Shown here: in pieces, positions 1-7,485 of the stretch | Numbering within the stretch: position 1 is the stretch's first letter | How the letters are laid out: each line of letters opens with the position of its first letter | The notes under the pieces: generated by a model | Databases searched by the model: none | Seen by the model: the letters and a program-made list of their open reading frames with translations, nothing else | Told to the model about the DNA's origin: nothing | Position numbers and translations under genes: made by a program | Assembly: GCA_934098485.1 (NCBI GenBank) | Contig: CAKOOH010000010.1 | Location: 1 to 36,717 of the forward strand | Direction of reading: 5' to 3' | Origin: an uncultured Bacilli bacterium | GTDB lineage: Bacteria > Bacillota_I > Bacilli_A > RF39 > UBA660 | Length of the DNA stretch: 36,717 nucleotides

Positions 1-435
1 TTTATCTATTAATTTAACATAACCTACTTCTTTAATATATCCTAATTTTTCATAAAAAGATTGTGCTACAATATTATCTCTTTCCACAATTAAAGAAATA
101 AAATCACAGTTATTTTGCTTCGCAAATTTATATATATATTCAAACATTTTTGTTCCTATTTTATTTCTCCTATATTCTTCCTTCACTCCAAAATTCCAAA
201 CAGTTAAAAATGGTTTTAACTGTTCCACAATATCATAATTAATTATAACTGTTGCTACCCCTACTATTTCATTATTAACTTTCGCCACAATATTATGATA
301 TGCTGAGTTATTATAAATTTCATTATATATATTTAGAAGTTTATTGTAATCTGTAGTTGTATTATAATTTTTATCATATATATTTATTGCTTCCATTAAA
401 TCCTCTTGTTTTAATTTTTCTATCAAAATTTCCAT
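1..435 (-). CDS. GNAT family N-acetyltransferase (C-terminus cut by window edge)
   Basis: The frame is open from an ATG at 435 to base 1 with no stop, giving 145 residues. The translation has the GNAT layout: an N-terminal helix region, a central strand 'NNEIVGVATVIIN', then 'WNFGVKEEYRRNKIGTKMFEYI'-type sequence matching the acetyl-CoA pyrophosphate loop (R/Q-x-x-G-x-G/A, here RRNKIG), and a final 'IVERDNIVAQSFYEKLGY' segment typical of motif B. It probably transfers an acetyl group from acetyl-CoA to an amine; the substrate cannot be told. AAAGGAT lies about 9 bases before the ATG. It is the last gene of a minus-strand island of accessory genes. Only the last few residues should be missing. 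Confidence 0.85.
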   Translation of the reverse strand, partial: MEILIEKLKQEDLMEAINIYDKNYNTTTDYNKLLNIYNEIYNNSAYHNIVAKVNNEIVGVATVIINYDIVEQLKPFLTVWNFGVKEEYRRNKIGTKMFEYIYKFAKQNNCDFISLIVERDNIVAQSFYEKLGYIKEVGYVKLIDK

Positions 436-538
436 ATTTAATATCCTTTCACTTTATTTAATACACAAACTAATTTATATCATCTAAGTCAGTACTTTTT
501 TAATTTGTATATCCATTTTTCAACAAATTTTCATTTAA
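436..538. other. Non-coding spacer
   Basis: Spacer between the acetyltransferase start and the RhuM-like remnant. It holds the acetyltransferase ribosome binding site. The minus strand has several stops in every frame. I see no clear terminator or promoter. Confidence 0.4.
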
Positions 539-821
539 TCATTTTTTGTCTCTAAATATTTTATAATTTTTTCTTTGTCTTTTCAAATAATTATAAGTTT
601 TATAAAATTTAGCAGTTAACGAGTATTTCTCAGTAACTGACTCTTTATCTTCAAATATATATTACAAATGTAGACTTATACTATATGTAAAACATTCAAA
701 AGTTATGGCCCACTGTTTGTGATAGCCATAAAGTTTCATCTTTATAAATAGCATCTACTATAATATTACCTTCACTATTTTTATATATAATTAATTTATT
801 ATCTTCCGTTCCTCTAGTTTT
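539..821 (-). pseudogene. Remnant of RhuM-family (virulence/death-on-curing-type) gene
   Basis: Two broken pieces in different frames look like one decayed gene. From 821 to 696 the minus strand reads 'NKLIIYKNSEGNIIVDA' and then 'IYKDETLWLSQT', which matches the RhuM N-terminus (IIIY.-.DG-.I.V-F.DETVWL.Q.QMA). The frame then stops. From about 658 to 539 another frame reads 'IFEDKESVTEKYSLTA', which matches the following RhuM segment (IFE.GEL...S...F....). No start codon is in frame with the first piece, and the middle is eroded. The gene cannot make a functional protein. RhuM genes are accessory genes often found in mobile or defence islands. I recognised this by family pattern, not by alignment. 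Confidence 0.5.
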
Positions 822-863
822 TCATAATTTCTACTTTATCAATTTATATTGTTTTCATTATTA

Positions 864-1697
864 CTAATTTAACTGTTTGTTTTCGAATTTATTTTTTTCT
901 CTTTCAAGTTCTTTTAAACTCTTTTTAGTTGTTGGCATGTCCTCGGGCATCATTCCACCAATATCTGCAATTGCTTTTCTTACCTTTTTACTAACCTCAT
1001 AATGTACGTCTTTGGCTTCTTTTTCACCTTGTACATTATCTTTTAAAAGTTTTTGCTTAGTTGATTTATTCTAAATAAATTAGCAACTAATTCATCTTCA
1101 TTCATATTATCTAAAATATCTTCACGATATCTTAATTTTTTCCTTTTAAATATATCATCAGCGGTTTCACCATTATATAAACCTTTATACCCTGCATTAT
1201 GAAACTCAGCCATATTTTTAACACCTGCTGCAGAAGCAACTCTTTGCAAAGTATAATTACCTTGTTTTGTTAATTTTCTTTGATAAAATCTTTTTTCATC
1301 ATCTGATAAAGAATCATATTCTTGCTCTGTTATTTCTTGTTTTCTTGTTTGAATAGCAAAATAGGTTTGCCCTAAAGCAACAACTTCTTTACTTGGATCA
1401 GCATTTTGCACTATCAAATAGCATATGTATCTTGATAGTTTATAATCTTTAATATTTTCTTCTTTTCCTTTACCAGTTTTTATTGGCTTGTTGACTTCAA
1501 CAACCCAATCTTCTTCATTTGAAACTATTATTTGCTGATAAAACTGCTTTATCTATTACTTTTTGGAAATTTCTCCAATCCTTGTATTCCAATACTTTTT
1601 GTAATTCACGTGCATACCAATATTCATTTCCATAATCATCAATATGTTTTATATTTTCAAAAGTATTGTTAGAATATTTATTTTCAATTATCTTCAT
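864..1697 (-). pseudogene. dinD: DNA damage-inducible protein D (dinD), frameshifted
   Basis: The minus strand encodes a nearly complete DinD in three frame segments. 1697-1515 carries the BRO-N-like start with 'GNEYWYARELQKVLEYKDW'. The next piece, about 1530-1043, carries 'EEDWVVEVNKPIKTGKGKEE', 'VQNADPSKEVVALGQTYFA' and 'QTRKQEITEQEYDSL'. The last, about 1060-864, encodes the expected C-terminus 'KLLKDNVQGEKEAKDV' and 'VRKAIADIGGMMPEDMPTT', ending at TAG 866-864. One frameshift lies near 1530. Another lies near 1047, in an A-run that looks one A short. A strong GGAGG precedes the ATG. In E. coli, DinD is SOS-induced and inhibits RecA. Here it is either a recent pseudogene or carries homopolymer sequencing errors. 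Confidence 0.8.
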
Positions 1698-1723
1698 TAT
1701 TGCCTCCAGTTCTATTAATTACA

Positions 1724-2308
1724 TTACCGTATCTCTATATTTTCATTATTTTTATCTTTTATATCTATTTTATATAAATTATCATTATCATTGATTTTTA
1801 AAATATTGCTAGGTATTTTATTTAGCAATTCCTTTGGCAAATTATTGTAATGGGGAACAATAATTTTATCATAATAATCAAAGCCATTATCCATTATTAA
1901 TAGCTCTCCTGTTGTTGTATCTAAATAATTTTTATTAAATATCATGGCTCCAGCAGATTGTCCAATTATTATACCACCATTATCTATAAACTTTTTTATA
2001 ATTTCATAATTATTCGATTTAATTATGGAATCCATTAAATTTTTAGGCTCTCCGCCACTTAAATATAGAGCATCGTATTTTTTAATATTTAAATTTTGCT
2101 TATCTAAATCAATTATTTTAGCGGTAATACCATTTTTAGTAAATTCCTTCTTTGCCACATTTGAATTAGTCCTATCTTCTGAAACTAATTTAGCATTGGG
2201 AATAATTGCGACATTTTTATTTTTTAAAACTCTTAAAATGTCTTCATAACTATTCATGTAATCTTTGTATCTAGTATCAACTCCATATGATGTTAAATAT
2301 ATATTCAT
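1724..2308 (-). CDS. Peptidase E-like serine peptidase (family S51)
   Basis: A 194-residue protein from the ATG at 2308. A longer frame reaches 2392, but a purine-rich AGAGGAAAGGAAAG site sits just before 2308, and the family begins with the strand MNIYLTSYG. The nucleophile elbow is GQSAGAM with Ser118. A candidate catalytic His is in 'VPHYN' (His153), and 'LYLSGGEP' at 82-89 is the usual S51 glycine-rich turn. Family members cleave Asp-Xaa dipeptides or act as cyanophycinase-like peptidases in the cytoplasm. The gene sits upstream of the dinD remnant and downstream of the DUF2441 gene, in the accessory island. At 194 residues it is shorter than E. coli PepE, so exact specificity is open. 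Confidence 0.85.
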   Translation of the reverse strand: MNIYLTSYGVDTRYKDYMNSYEDILRVLKNKNVAIIPNAKLVSEDRTNSNVAKKEFTKNGITAKIIDLDKQNLNIKKYDALYLSGGEPKNLMDSIIKSNNYEIIKKFIDNGGIIIGQSAGAMIFNKNYLDTTTGELLIMDNGFDYYDKIIVPHYNNLPKELLNKIPSNILKINDNDNLYKIDIKDKNNENIEIR

Positions 2309-2419
2309 ATTCTTTCCTTTCCTCTTAATCTTATAAAAAATATTTAATAAAGTTTCTTTAGTATTATGAACTTGTGATTTGTAATTTTCCATTGTTAATT
2401 AATAATCATTTCATTTTAT

Positions 2420-2455
2420 AAAAATAACTTCTTGTATCAGTACAATTTAGTTATT
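2420..2455 (-). terminator. Rho-independent terminator after DUF2441 gene
   Basis: In the minus-strand RNA, AATAACT pairs with AGTTATT around an inner TTGTA/TACAA stem, followed by a short U-run. The left arm overlaps the stop codon of the gene above. Confidence 0.5.
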
Positions 2456-3001
2456 TTCTTTTATTATATCGATTACTTTTATATTACCATCTACAAGTAC
2501 TTCGATGATAGGTGTTCTCTTATTTTTATTTGTTTTATATTTCCAATAGTTTTCGGCTAGCTTTAAATTTCTTTTTTTATCATTTGTTCCATCAAAACAA
2601 TTACGAGCATCACCAATAAATACATTTCCAGTCACTTCTACTTTAACAATTTGAAAAGTGGGTCTTCCTAATTCTATGAAAAGATTATACCACTTTTCAG
2701 CTTCTTCTAAAGTTTGCGATACGTATAAAGAAGATAATCTTGAGGGATAATTAGGATATTTATTAATCCTTACTTCTTCCATGGCTAATTCTCTTAAAGC
2801 GACTTTTAAGTGATGTTCAAAATTCTCATTTTTAAATGCTTCGGGATTAGCATATATTTCGTTTACTTTATCTTTATATGCGTATACTCTTTCATAAACA
2901 CCACTGTGATGCGTTTCGTCATAAATAATTTGCTGTCCAATCATCATGGGTTTATTTGTTACAACATGATAAAATTGTTTTTTTATAACCTTTTCAAACA
3001 T
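2447..3001 (-). CDS. DUF2441-type protein, possible Arr-like ADP-ribosyltransferase fold
   Basis: A 184-residue protein with no signal peptide or membrane segment. An AGAGGT site precedes the ATG. It looks like DUF2441: 'FYHVVTNKPMMIGQQIIYD' at the start, 'SRLSSLYVSQTLEEAEKW' at 87-104 and 'IVKVEVTGNVFIGDA' at 118-132. This order resembles rifamycin ADP-ribosyltransferases (YHGT..-L--GD, then VYFTATLDAAIW, then VYEVEPTG), with His12, Tyr93 and a later Glu/Asp as candidate NAD-binding and catalytic positions. The DUF2441 call is recognition by pattern, and the enzymatic idea is inference. Neighbours are a lipoprotein gene upstream and a peptidase E gene downstream. A terminator closes it, so it may be transcribed with the lipoprotein. 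Confidence 0.65.
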   Translation of the reverse strand: MFEKVIKKQFYHVVTNKPMMIGQQIIYDETHHSGVYERVYAYKDKVNEIYANPEAFKNENFEHHLKVALRELAMEEVRINKYPNYPSRLSSLYVSQTLEEAEKWYNLFIELGRPTFQIVKVEVTGNVFIGDARNCFDGTNDKKRNLKLAENYWKYKTNKNKRTPIIEVLVDGNIKVIDIIKENN

Positions 3002-3031
3002 TTTAGTACCTCTGCAATTTTATGATTATAA

Positions 3032-3589
3032 TTATTTGTATAGTCTTAAAACTTGATATTGGTATGTTTTATCATTTTCGGTATAACCAATAGAAATACC
3101 ATTTCCGTTATTTACAGTTTTTCCGGAATTAGTTTTAGTCTTTACTTCTTTTAATAAAGTTTCGATCTCAGAATCTGTAAACTGATTATTATTTGCTTTA
3201 ATTAGGTGTTTAACATAAGAGTTAACATTTGTTTCATACTTACTATTTTTTTGAACATACAAAAGCGTATAATTTACAATTTCTGTAGTTTTATCTCCAA
3301 CATATTTTTCAGGCACTACTACTAAATATATTCCTTCAATTAATCCATACCAATACTCACCATTACTTTCTGTAAGATAATCAGTTGATGCAGGATTTAA
3401 TGAACTATTATCAACTATTTCAGTATTAAATTTGGCAACTAATACATCAACAGTTTCTTTTTCAACCGCTCCATTTTTTTCTATACTTTCTTCTAAATCC
3501 TTTTTAGCATTATCTACACTAGATGTACCACACCCAGTTAAGCCTAATAGCATAATTCCACTTAATATAATTAATAATGTTTTTTTCAT
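3032..3589 (-). CDS. Putative lipoprotein, unknown function
   Basis: A 185-residue lipoprotein precursor from the ATG at 3589. An upstream ATG at 3601 overlaps the GGAGG that serves 3589, so the inner start is preferred. A Lys-Lys start, a hydrophobic segment and the lipobox LTGC put the lipidated Cys near residue 19. The mature part is soluble and hydrophilic, with 'EYWYGLIEGIYLVVVPEKY' in the middle and a basic, polar C-terminus ending 'YQYQVLRLYK'. I do not recognise a family. It should be anchored on the outer face of the membrane. The gene is 31 bases upstream of the DUF2441-type gene in the same direction. Confidence 0.75.
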   Translation of the reverse strand: MKKTLLIILSGIMLLGLTGCGTSSVDNAKKDLEESIEKNGAVEKETVDVLVAKFNTEIVDNSSLNPASTDYLTESNGEYWYGLIEGIYLVVVPEKYVGDKTTEIVNYTLLYVQKNSKYETNVNSYVKHLIKANNNQFTDSEIETLLKEVKTKTNSGKTVNNGNGISIGYTENDKTYQYQVLRLYK

Positions 3590-3699
3590 ATTTTCCTCCA
3601 TTTAAAAACTACTCAACTTATATAAAAATAGTATAATATATTTTTTATGATTTCTGTATAATTTAAAGCAATATTTTACTATTTATTTATAATTTAATC

Positions 3700-3948
3700 T
3701 TATAGATGATATTTTATTCTTTTTAATAATGGTAAAGCTAAAAGATACATCAGATATCCAATAATGCTACCTATATTATTAGTTATTAATCTTTCAATAT
3801 CATTTGGTTTTAATATTAAATTATTTTTTAAAAGTAATTTATTTAACGCGCTTAATTTTGCTATTTCGGCGGCATTATCCTTTAAACTTAAACATATTCT
3901 TTCTTCATAATTTATTTTGACATATAAAAACCTCGTTTCTATGTCCAA
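3700..3948 (-). CDS. Doubtful small ORF, possible remnant
   Basis: An 82-codon frame whose only available start is a TTG at 3948, inside the loop of the terminator at 3929-3959. There is no Shine-Dalgarno site. The translation has a plausible soluble part, 'ERICLSLKDNAAEIAKLSA', and a C-terminal hydrophobic helix 'IIGYLMYLLALPLL', so it may be the decayed end of a membrane protein. The rest of the 400-base gap (3602-4003) holds an AT-rich stretch upstream of the lipoprotein gene. No function can be assigned. Confidence 0.2.
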   Translation of the reverse strand: MDIETRFLYVKINYEERICLSLKDNAAEIAKLSALNKLLLKNNLILKPNDIERLITNNIGSIIGYLMYLLALPLLKRIKYHL

Positions 3949-3959
3949 GAAACGGGGTT
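3929..3959 (-). terminator. Terminator of the lemA-DUF2207 operon
   Basis: In the minus-strand RNA, AACCCCGUUUCU pairs with AGAAACGAGGUU (one mismatch) around a 7-base loop, followed by UUUUU. It lies 45 bases after the DUF2207 stop codon. Confidence 0.85.
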
Positions 3960-4003
3960 CATATCAATTTTGATCACTATTTTTATATTCTAATTTAAAA
4001 TTT

Positions 4004-5701
4004 TTATCGGAAGCCGCCACCACCGGATCCGCCACCGAAGGAGCCTCCTCCTCCACCGCCTGATGAGAAGCCACCACCACCAGATGAATAACTGTTAGCG
4101 CGATCAATTGCTTCTTGTCTAGCAGTTTGAGCGCTAGTTACAGCGTGATTTGAGAAATTATTAATAAGTATGATTGTATCAAAATCGTAATTATAGCCTT
4201 CAATCACTTCAGGATACATCTTTTTAAACTGAGTAGCAACTTCTTTGGCGATGCCAAACATTTGAGCAAAAATAAGGTAATCTTCCCATAATTTTACTTC
4301 CATAACAGTTTTTTCTTTCATGTTAGAAAATTCAGTTAAATATTTTTTTAAGCCATAAAGCTTTAGAGCTTGCTCGAATACTTGCTCATCTTCTGTATAT
4401 TTAGCAGTTTTTATTAAACCTTTTTTAACGATTTCTTTAGTAATCAAACCTTTTTCGATAAATGTATCTGCTTCGTTACTTTCTACTTTATCAAACCAAC
4501 CAAGTAGTCTTTCATAATGATTTTTTGACCATTTTTCAAATTCTTTTTCTTCTAAATAGTCATCCTTGGCGGCTGATTTAATCATTTGATATAATTCTTC
4601 TTCTAAAGGGCTTTCACAAACAACGTTAGAAATCTTCATTGAAGAAACTAATTCTGATTTTTTAAATAATCCTTTTTTTTCAATTTTTTCAATAGTAATA
4701 TAACCATCTTTTAACCATTTTAATAAAACAGCACCTAAAAGATCGGTTTGCTTTTTAGTTAAGCTATATAGATTAGATATATAATAGTTATAATATAATC
4801 CGCCTTTTGGAATATCTCTAAAAGCGGGGGTATCTTTGGGAATTTTTTTAGTACTTTTTTTGTATTTGCTATTTTTAAGTACAACATTATTAATTAGTAG
4901 TATTAAAATATAGATAACAAAAATATAACTGAATAATTTTATAATACCTTTAATGATAGACAAAATGATGCTTGTAGCTGATTTTTTAGTATATTTTGTA
5001 CTTCCTTCATTTGCTTGATTTAAATAATAATCAAATTCTTCATCTAAATCAGTTTCTAAATCAAAGGTGCCACTAGGAAATTTGATAAGCATTGTCATAT
5101 ATTCACTACTTGAAAGGTTTTCTGTGCTCATTTCAATGTAGCCATCATAAACATAAGTTGGAGCACCATATTTGCCATATCCCCATACATCTAAATTGTC
5201 AGAATATCTAAAATCAGAATAAACTTTTATATAAACTTCATCTACTTTGTTGCTAAGATTTCTGGGAATTAAGGTCCAATACACCATTTGGGAATCATTT
5301 AAGTTTACGACGAAATTGGTTATTTTATATTCAAATGTATATGTATTTGTACCATATTTACTAATACCAAAGCATAATTCTAAGCCATCACTAATTTCAT
5401 GAATGCCATTTTTATAGGCTTTAGCGTCAAATGATGAATTTACGTTCCAAGAACCAATATTTTGAAAATCGGTTCCGTTTAAATTTACTTTAAAATCCTT
5501 AAATGTAGATGTGCCAATATTATTATAAGTTTTGTATATCTCAGTGCCACTAGTGGCTTTAACAGTCCACTCTTCTTTAATGTTAGCTACACCATTTTGA
5601 TCGATGTAAATATCCATATTTATTTTATTTATTTCATTAGCATTTACAACGGGAACAAACAAAAATAAATATGCAATTAATAAATATATAATCTTTTTCA
5701 T
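4004..5701 (-). CDS. DUF2207 domain membrane protein
   Basis: A 565-residue protein with an N-terminal signal peptide (KKIIYLLIAYLFLFVPVVNA). A long extracellular beta-rich domain follows (about 22-240), with 'MDIYIDQNGVANIKEEW' at its start, as in DUF2207. A transmembrane segment lies near 245-272 (ILSIIKGIIKLFSYIFVIYI) and a cytoplasmic region follows. The tail is low-complexity Gly/Ser, ending 'GGGSGGGGFR', a hallmark of this family. DUF2207 genes commonly pair with lemA, as here: lemA lies directly upstream. The function of the family is unknown; a role at the cell envelope is likely. Confidence 0.9.
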   Translation of the reverse strand: MKKIIYLLIAYLFLFVPVVNANEINKINMDIYIDQNGVANIKEEWTVKATSGTEIYKTYNNIGTSTFKDFKVNLNGTDFQNIGSWNVNSSFDAKAYKNGIHEISDGLELCFGISKYGTNTYTFEYKITNFVVNLNDSQMVYWTLIPRNLSNKVDEVYIKVYSDFRYSDNLDVWGYGKYGAPTYVYDGYIEMSTENLSSSEYMTMLIKFPSGTFDLETDLDEEFDYYLNQANEGSTKYTKKSATSIILSIIKGIIKLFSYIFVIYILILLINNVVLKNSKYKKSTKKIPKDTPAFRDIPKGGLYYNYYISNLYSLTKKQTDLLGAVLLKWLKDGYITIEKIEKKGLFKKSELVSSMKISNVVCESPLEEELYQMIKSAAKDDYLEEKEFEKWSKNHYERLLGWFDKVESNEADTFIEKGLITKEIVKKGLIKTAKYTEDEQVFEQALKLYGLKKYLTEFSNMKEKTVMEVKLWEDYLIFAQMFGIAKEVATQFKKMYPEVIEGYNYDFDTIILINNFSNHAVTSAQTARQEAIDRANSYSSGGGGFSSGGGGGGSFGGGSGGGGFR

Positions 5702-5714
5702 ACTTTCTCCTTGG

Positions 5715-5741
5715 AAAAAGGACTTACTTTTGTAAGCCCTT
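5715..5741 (-). terminator. Intercistronic hairpin between lemA and the DUF2207 gene
   Basis: In the minus-strand RNA, AAGGGCUUAC pairs with GUAAGUCCUU around AAAA and is followed by UUU and purines. It starts at the lemA stop codon and ends just before the DUF2207 ribosome binding site. It looks like a partial terminator or RNA-stability hairpin that would lower expression of the second gene relative to lemA. Confidence 0.6.
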
Positions 5742-6285
5742 AAAATTTTACTTCAACATTTTTACGCTCTTCACTAGTTGCTTCAAAGAATGGTTCAGGT
5801 TTAAAATTAAATATAGACGCAATTACATTTGAAGGAAAAACTTCTAGTTTGTTTTTGTAATTCATAACGTTGTCATTATAAAATTGTCTAGCGTAAGAAA
5901 TTTTATCTTCAGTTTCTTTTAAACTTTCTTGTAAAGAAACAAAGTTTTCATTGGCTTTTAATTCTGGATAACTTTCTGCTAAAGCAAATAATTTAGTAAG
6001 TGAAGCACTCATTTCATTAGAAGCATTCATCTCATCTTTAGTATTTTTGGCATTTAAAACAGAGTTTCTTGCTTTGATAACATCTTCTAATGTTTTTGAT
6101 TCGTGTTTAGCATATCCTTTAACAGTTTCAACTAAATTAGGAATTAAATCACATCTTCTTTTTAATTGAACGTCTATTTGAGCCCACTGATCTTTAACCT
6201 TATTTCTTAGTAATACTAGTGAGTTGTAGGTAGTTATAACAAAAAGTATTAATATTACGACTACCGCTAAAATAATCCACCACAT
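5740..6285 (-). CDS. lemA: LemA family protein
   Basis: A 181-residue protein, the usual length for LemA. An N-terminal transmembrane helix (residues 3-20, rich in I/V/L) is followed by the conserved 'YNSLVLLRNKVKDQWAQID' and 'QLKRRCDLIPNLVETVKGY', then long helices with 'ARNSVLNAKNTKDEM' and 'AESYPELKANENFVSLQ'. It ends 'FNFKPEPFFEATSEERKNV', the typical LemA tail. The ATG at 6285 follows AGGAGG. The family is membrane-anchored with an exposed helical domain of unknown role. It shares an operon with the DUF2207 gene downstream, a common pairing. Confidence 0.95.
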   Translation of the reverse strand: MWWIILAVVVILILFVITTYNSLVLLRNKVKDQWAQIDVQLKRRCDLIPNLVETVKGYAKHESKTLEDVIKARNSVLNAKNTKDEMNASNEMSASLTKLFALAESYPELKANENFVSLQESLKETEDKISYARQFYNDNVMNYKNKLEVFPSNVIASIFNFKPEPFFEATSEERKNVEVKF

Positions 6286-6306
6286 AAAATATCCTCCTAT
6301 AACATA

Positions 6307-6335
6307 ATAATACTACATATTAATTTTATATTCAA
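6307..6335 (-). promoter_or_regulatory. Candidate promoter of lemA
   Basis: On the minus strand, TTGAAT and TATTAT are separated by 17 bases, about 20 bases upstream of the lemA start. Confidence 0.45.
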
Positions 6336-6378
6336 TTAATTTGTTTCTTATTCAAGGAATTAAATCTTTAAAAGGATA

Positions 6379-6744
6379 CTATTTAAGTTGCTTATTCATT
6401 TCTTTAGCAATCCAAGCCATAATTACATTTACAATAAAATCCATTTCTTCGTCATTTAATATTTTTTCTTTGGGAATATGGTACCACTTTTCTAGGCAAC
6501 CACGGCAGCATAAAGCACAAGCATGCTGAGCAATAAAAACAGGATGCCCCTTCATGGGTGTTTGTTTACCATCGTTTACTTTAGATGCATCTTTAAGTCT
6601 TTGATTGATAAAATCATAGGCGTGTTTTTTTATAATGTCTAAGCCCTTATCGTTTATGTATGAATAATCTTTAGGTTTTAAATGAAAACTACTGCGAAAC
6701 TTTGATTTAGAGAGTTTTTCTAAAATTAAATCGATATTATTCAT
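6379..6744 (-). CDS. DUF4186 family protein
   Basis: A 121-residue cytoplasmic protein. The conserved core 'HPVFIAQHACALCCRGCLE' at about 67-85, followed by 'KWYHIPKEK' and 'MDFIVNVIMAWI', is the DUF4186 signature. The clustered Cys and His residues (H67, H74, C76, C79, C80, C83) could bind a metal; that is inference. Its start codon overlaps the end of tsaC by 8 bases, so the two genes are translationally coupled. The function of the family is unknown. Confidence 0.85.
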   Translation of the reverse strand: MNNIDLILEKLSKSKFRSSFHLKPKDYSYINDKGLDIIKKHAYDFINQRLKDASKVNDGKQTPMKGHPVFIAQHACALCCRGCLEKWYHIPKEKILNDEEMDFIVNVIMAWIAKEMNKQLK

Positions 6745-7369
6745 TAATTTTTCTTAAAATATCTTCTTTAGAGATACTTCCTTCTCTTAGAATTATTATT
6801 TCATCATTTTGAACTTTAACAATGGTTGAGGGAATGCCAATTTTGCTTTCGCCACCATCAATAAACATGGCTACATTACTTGCTTCTAAGTCTTTCTTAG
6901 CTGCTGCAATGTTGGTATCACTTGGTTTTCCGGAAATATTAGCGCTGGTAGTGGCAAGTGGATGATTAACTAAACTAATTAATTTTAGGGCAATTTCATT
7001 ATCAGGCATTCTAACTCCAACGGTATCTAAGCCGGCAGTAAGAATATCCGGAATACCTTTTTTCTTTTTTAAGATAATCGTGAGTGGTCCTGGGAAAAAG
7101 CTTTTAATAATTTTAAGTTCTAAAGCGCTGATATCTTCGGCTACTTCATATATCATTTTAATATCAGAAACTAAAACGTTAATAGGCTTATTTAAGTCTC
7201 TTTTTTTAGCGGCAAATAATTTTCTTAGAGCATTTTCTTCAACAATAGTCCCAATGCCATAAACTGTATCAGTTGGATAAACAACAACGTTACCTTCTTT
7301 TAGGATCTTGGCTGGAAGACTTAATAGATCATAATTTTTTTCTTTAGTTAAATCAAGAATTTGATTCAT
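6737..7369 (-). CDS. tsaC: L-threonylcarbamoyladenylate synthase (TsaC/Sua5 family, YrdC domain)
   Basis: A 210-residue protein that should make threonylcarbamoyl-AMP from threonine, bicarbonate and ATP, the first step of the t6A37 modification of ANN-decoding tRNAs. The YrdC signatures are clear: 'VVVYPTDTVYGIGTIV' near residue 30, 'KKRDLNKPINVLVSD', 'FPGPLTIILKKKKGIP', 'VGVRMPDNEIA', 'PLATTSANISGKPS' and 'PSTIVKVQNDEIIILREG'. The length fits a single YrdC domain without the Sua5 C-terminal domain. The ATG at 7369 follows GAAGGTG. It is divergent from the hemolysin III family gene and overlaps the DUF4186 gene downstream. Confidence 0.93.
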   Translation of the reverse strand: MNQILDLTKEKNYDLLSLPAKILKEGNVVVYPTDTVYGIGTIVEENALRKLFAAKKRDLNKPINVLVSDIKMIYEVAEDISALELKIIKSFFPGPLTIILKKKKGIPDILTAGLDTVGVRMPDNEIALKLISLVNHPLATTSANISGKPSDTNIAAAKKDLEASNVAMFIDGGESKIGIPSTIVKVQNDEIIILREGSISKEDILRKINE

Positions 7370-7417
7370 AAATACACCTTCTTTTTACAAATACAATTTT
7401 AACAAAAATTTACTAAA

Positions 7418-7446
7418 TTGACTAGCAACTTTTAATATTGTAAAAT
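7418..7446 (+). promoter_or_regulatory. Candidate promoter of hemolysin III family gene
   Basis: TTGACT and TAAAAT are 17 bases apart on the plus strand. A second TATAAT at 7463-7468 lies closer to the TTG start and has no good -35 box. Confidence 0.5.
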
Positions 7447-7485
7447 ATTTTAGTATATAAAATATAATTATTAAGGAGTGGTATT

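Noticed and set aside
2025..2249. Plus-strand open frame opposite the peptidase E gene
   Set aside because: It is the complement of a well-supported gene, has no ribosome binding site, and its Leu/Phe-rich translation is typical of antisense AT-rich DNA. The same applies to the other plus-strand frames lying opposite minus-strand genes (for example 12579-12866, 23627-23947, 33967-34245, 35949-36188).
4014..4090. Tandem repeat in the Gly codons at the end of the DUF2207 gene
   Set aside because: The Gly/Ser-rich tail is a normal property of the protein family, not a DNA repeat element.
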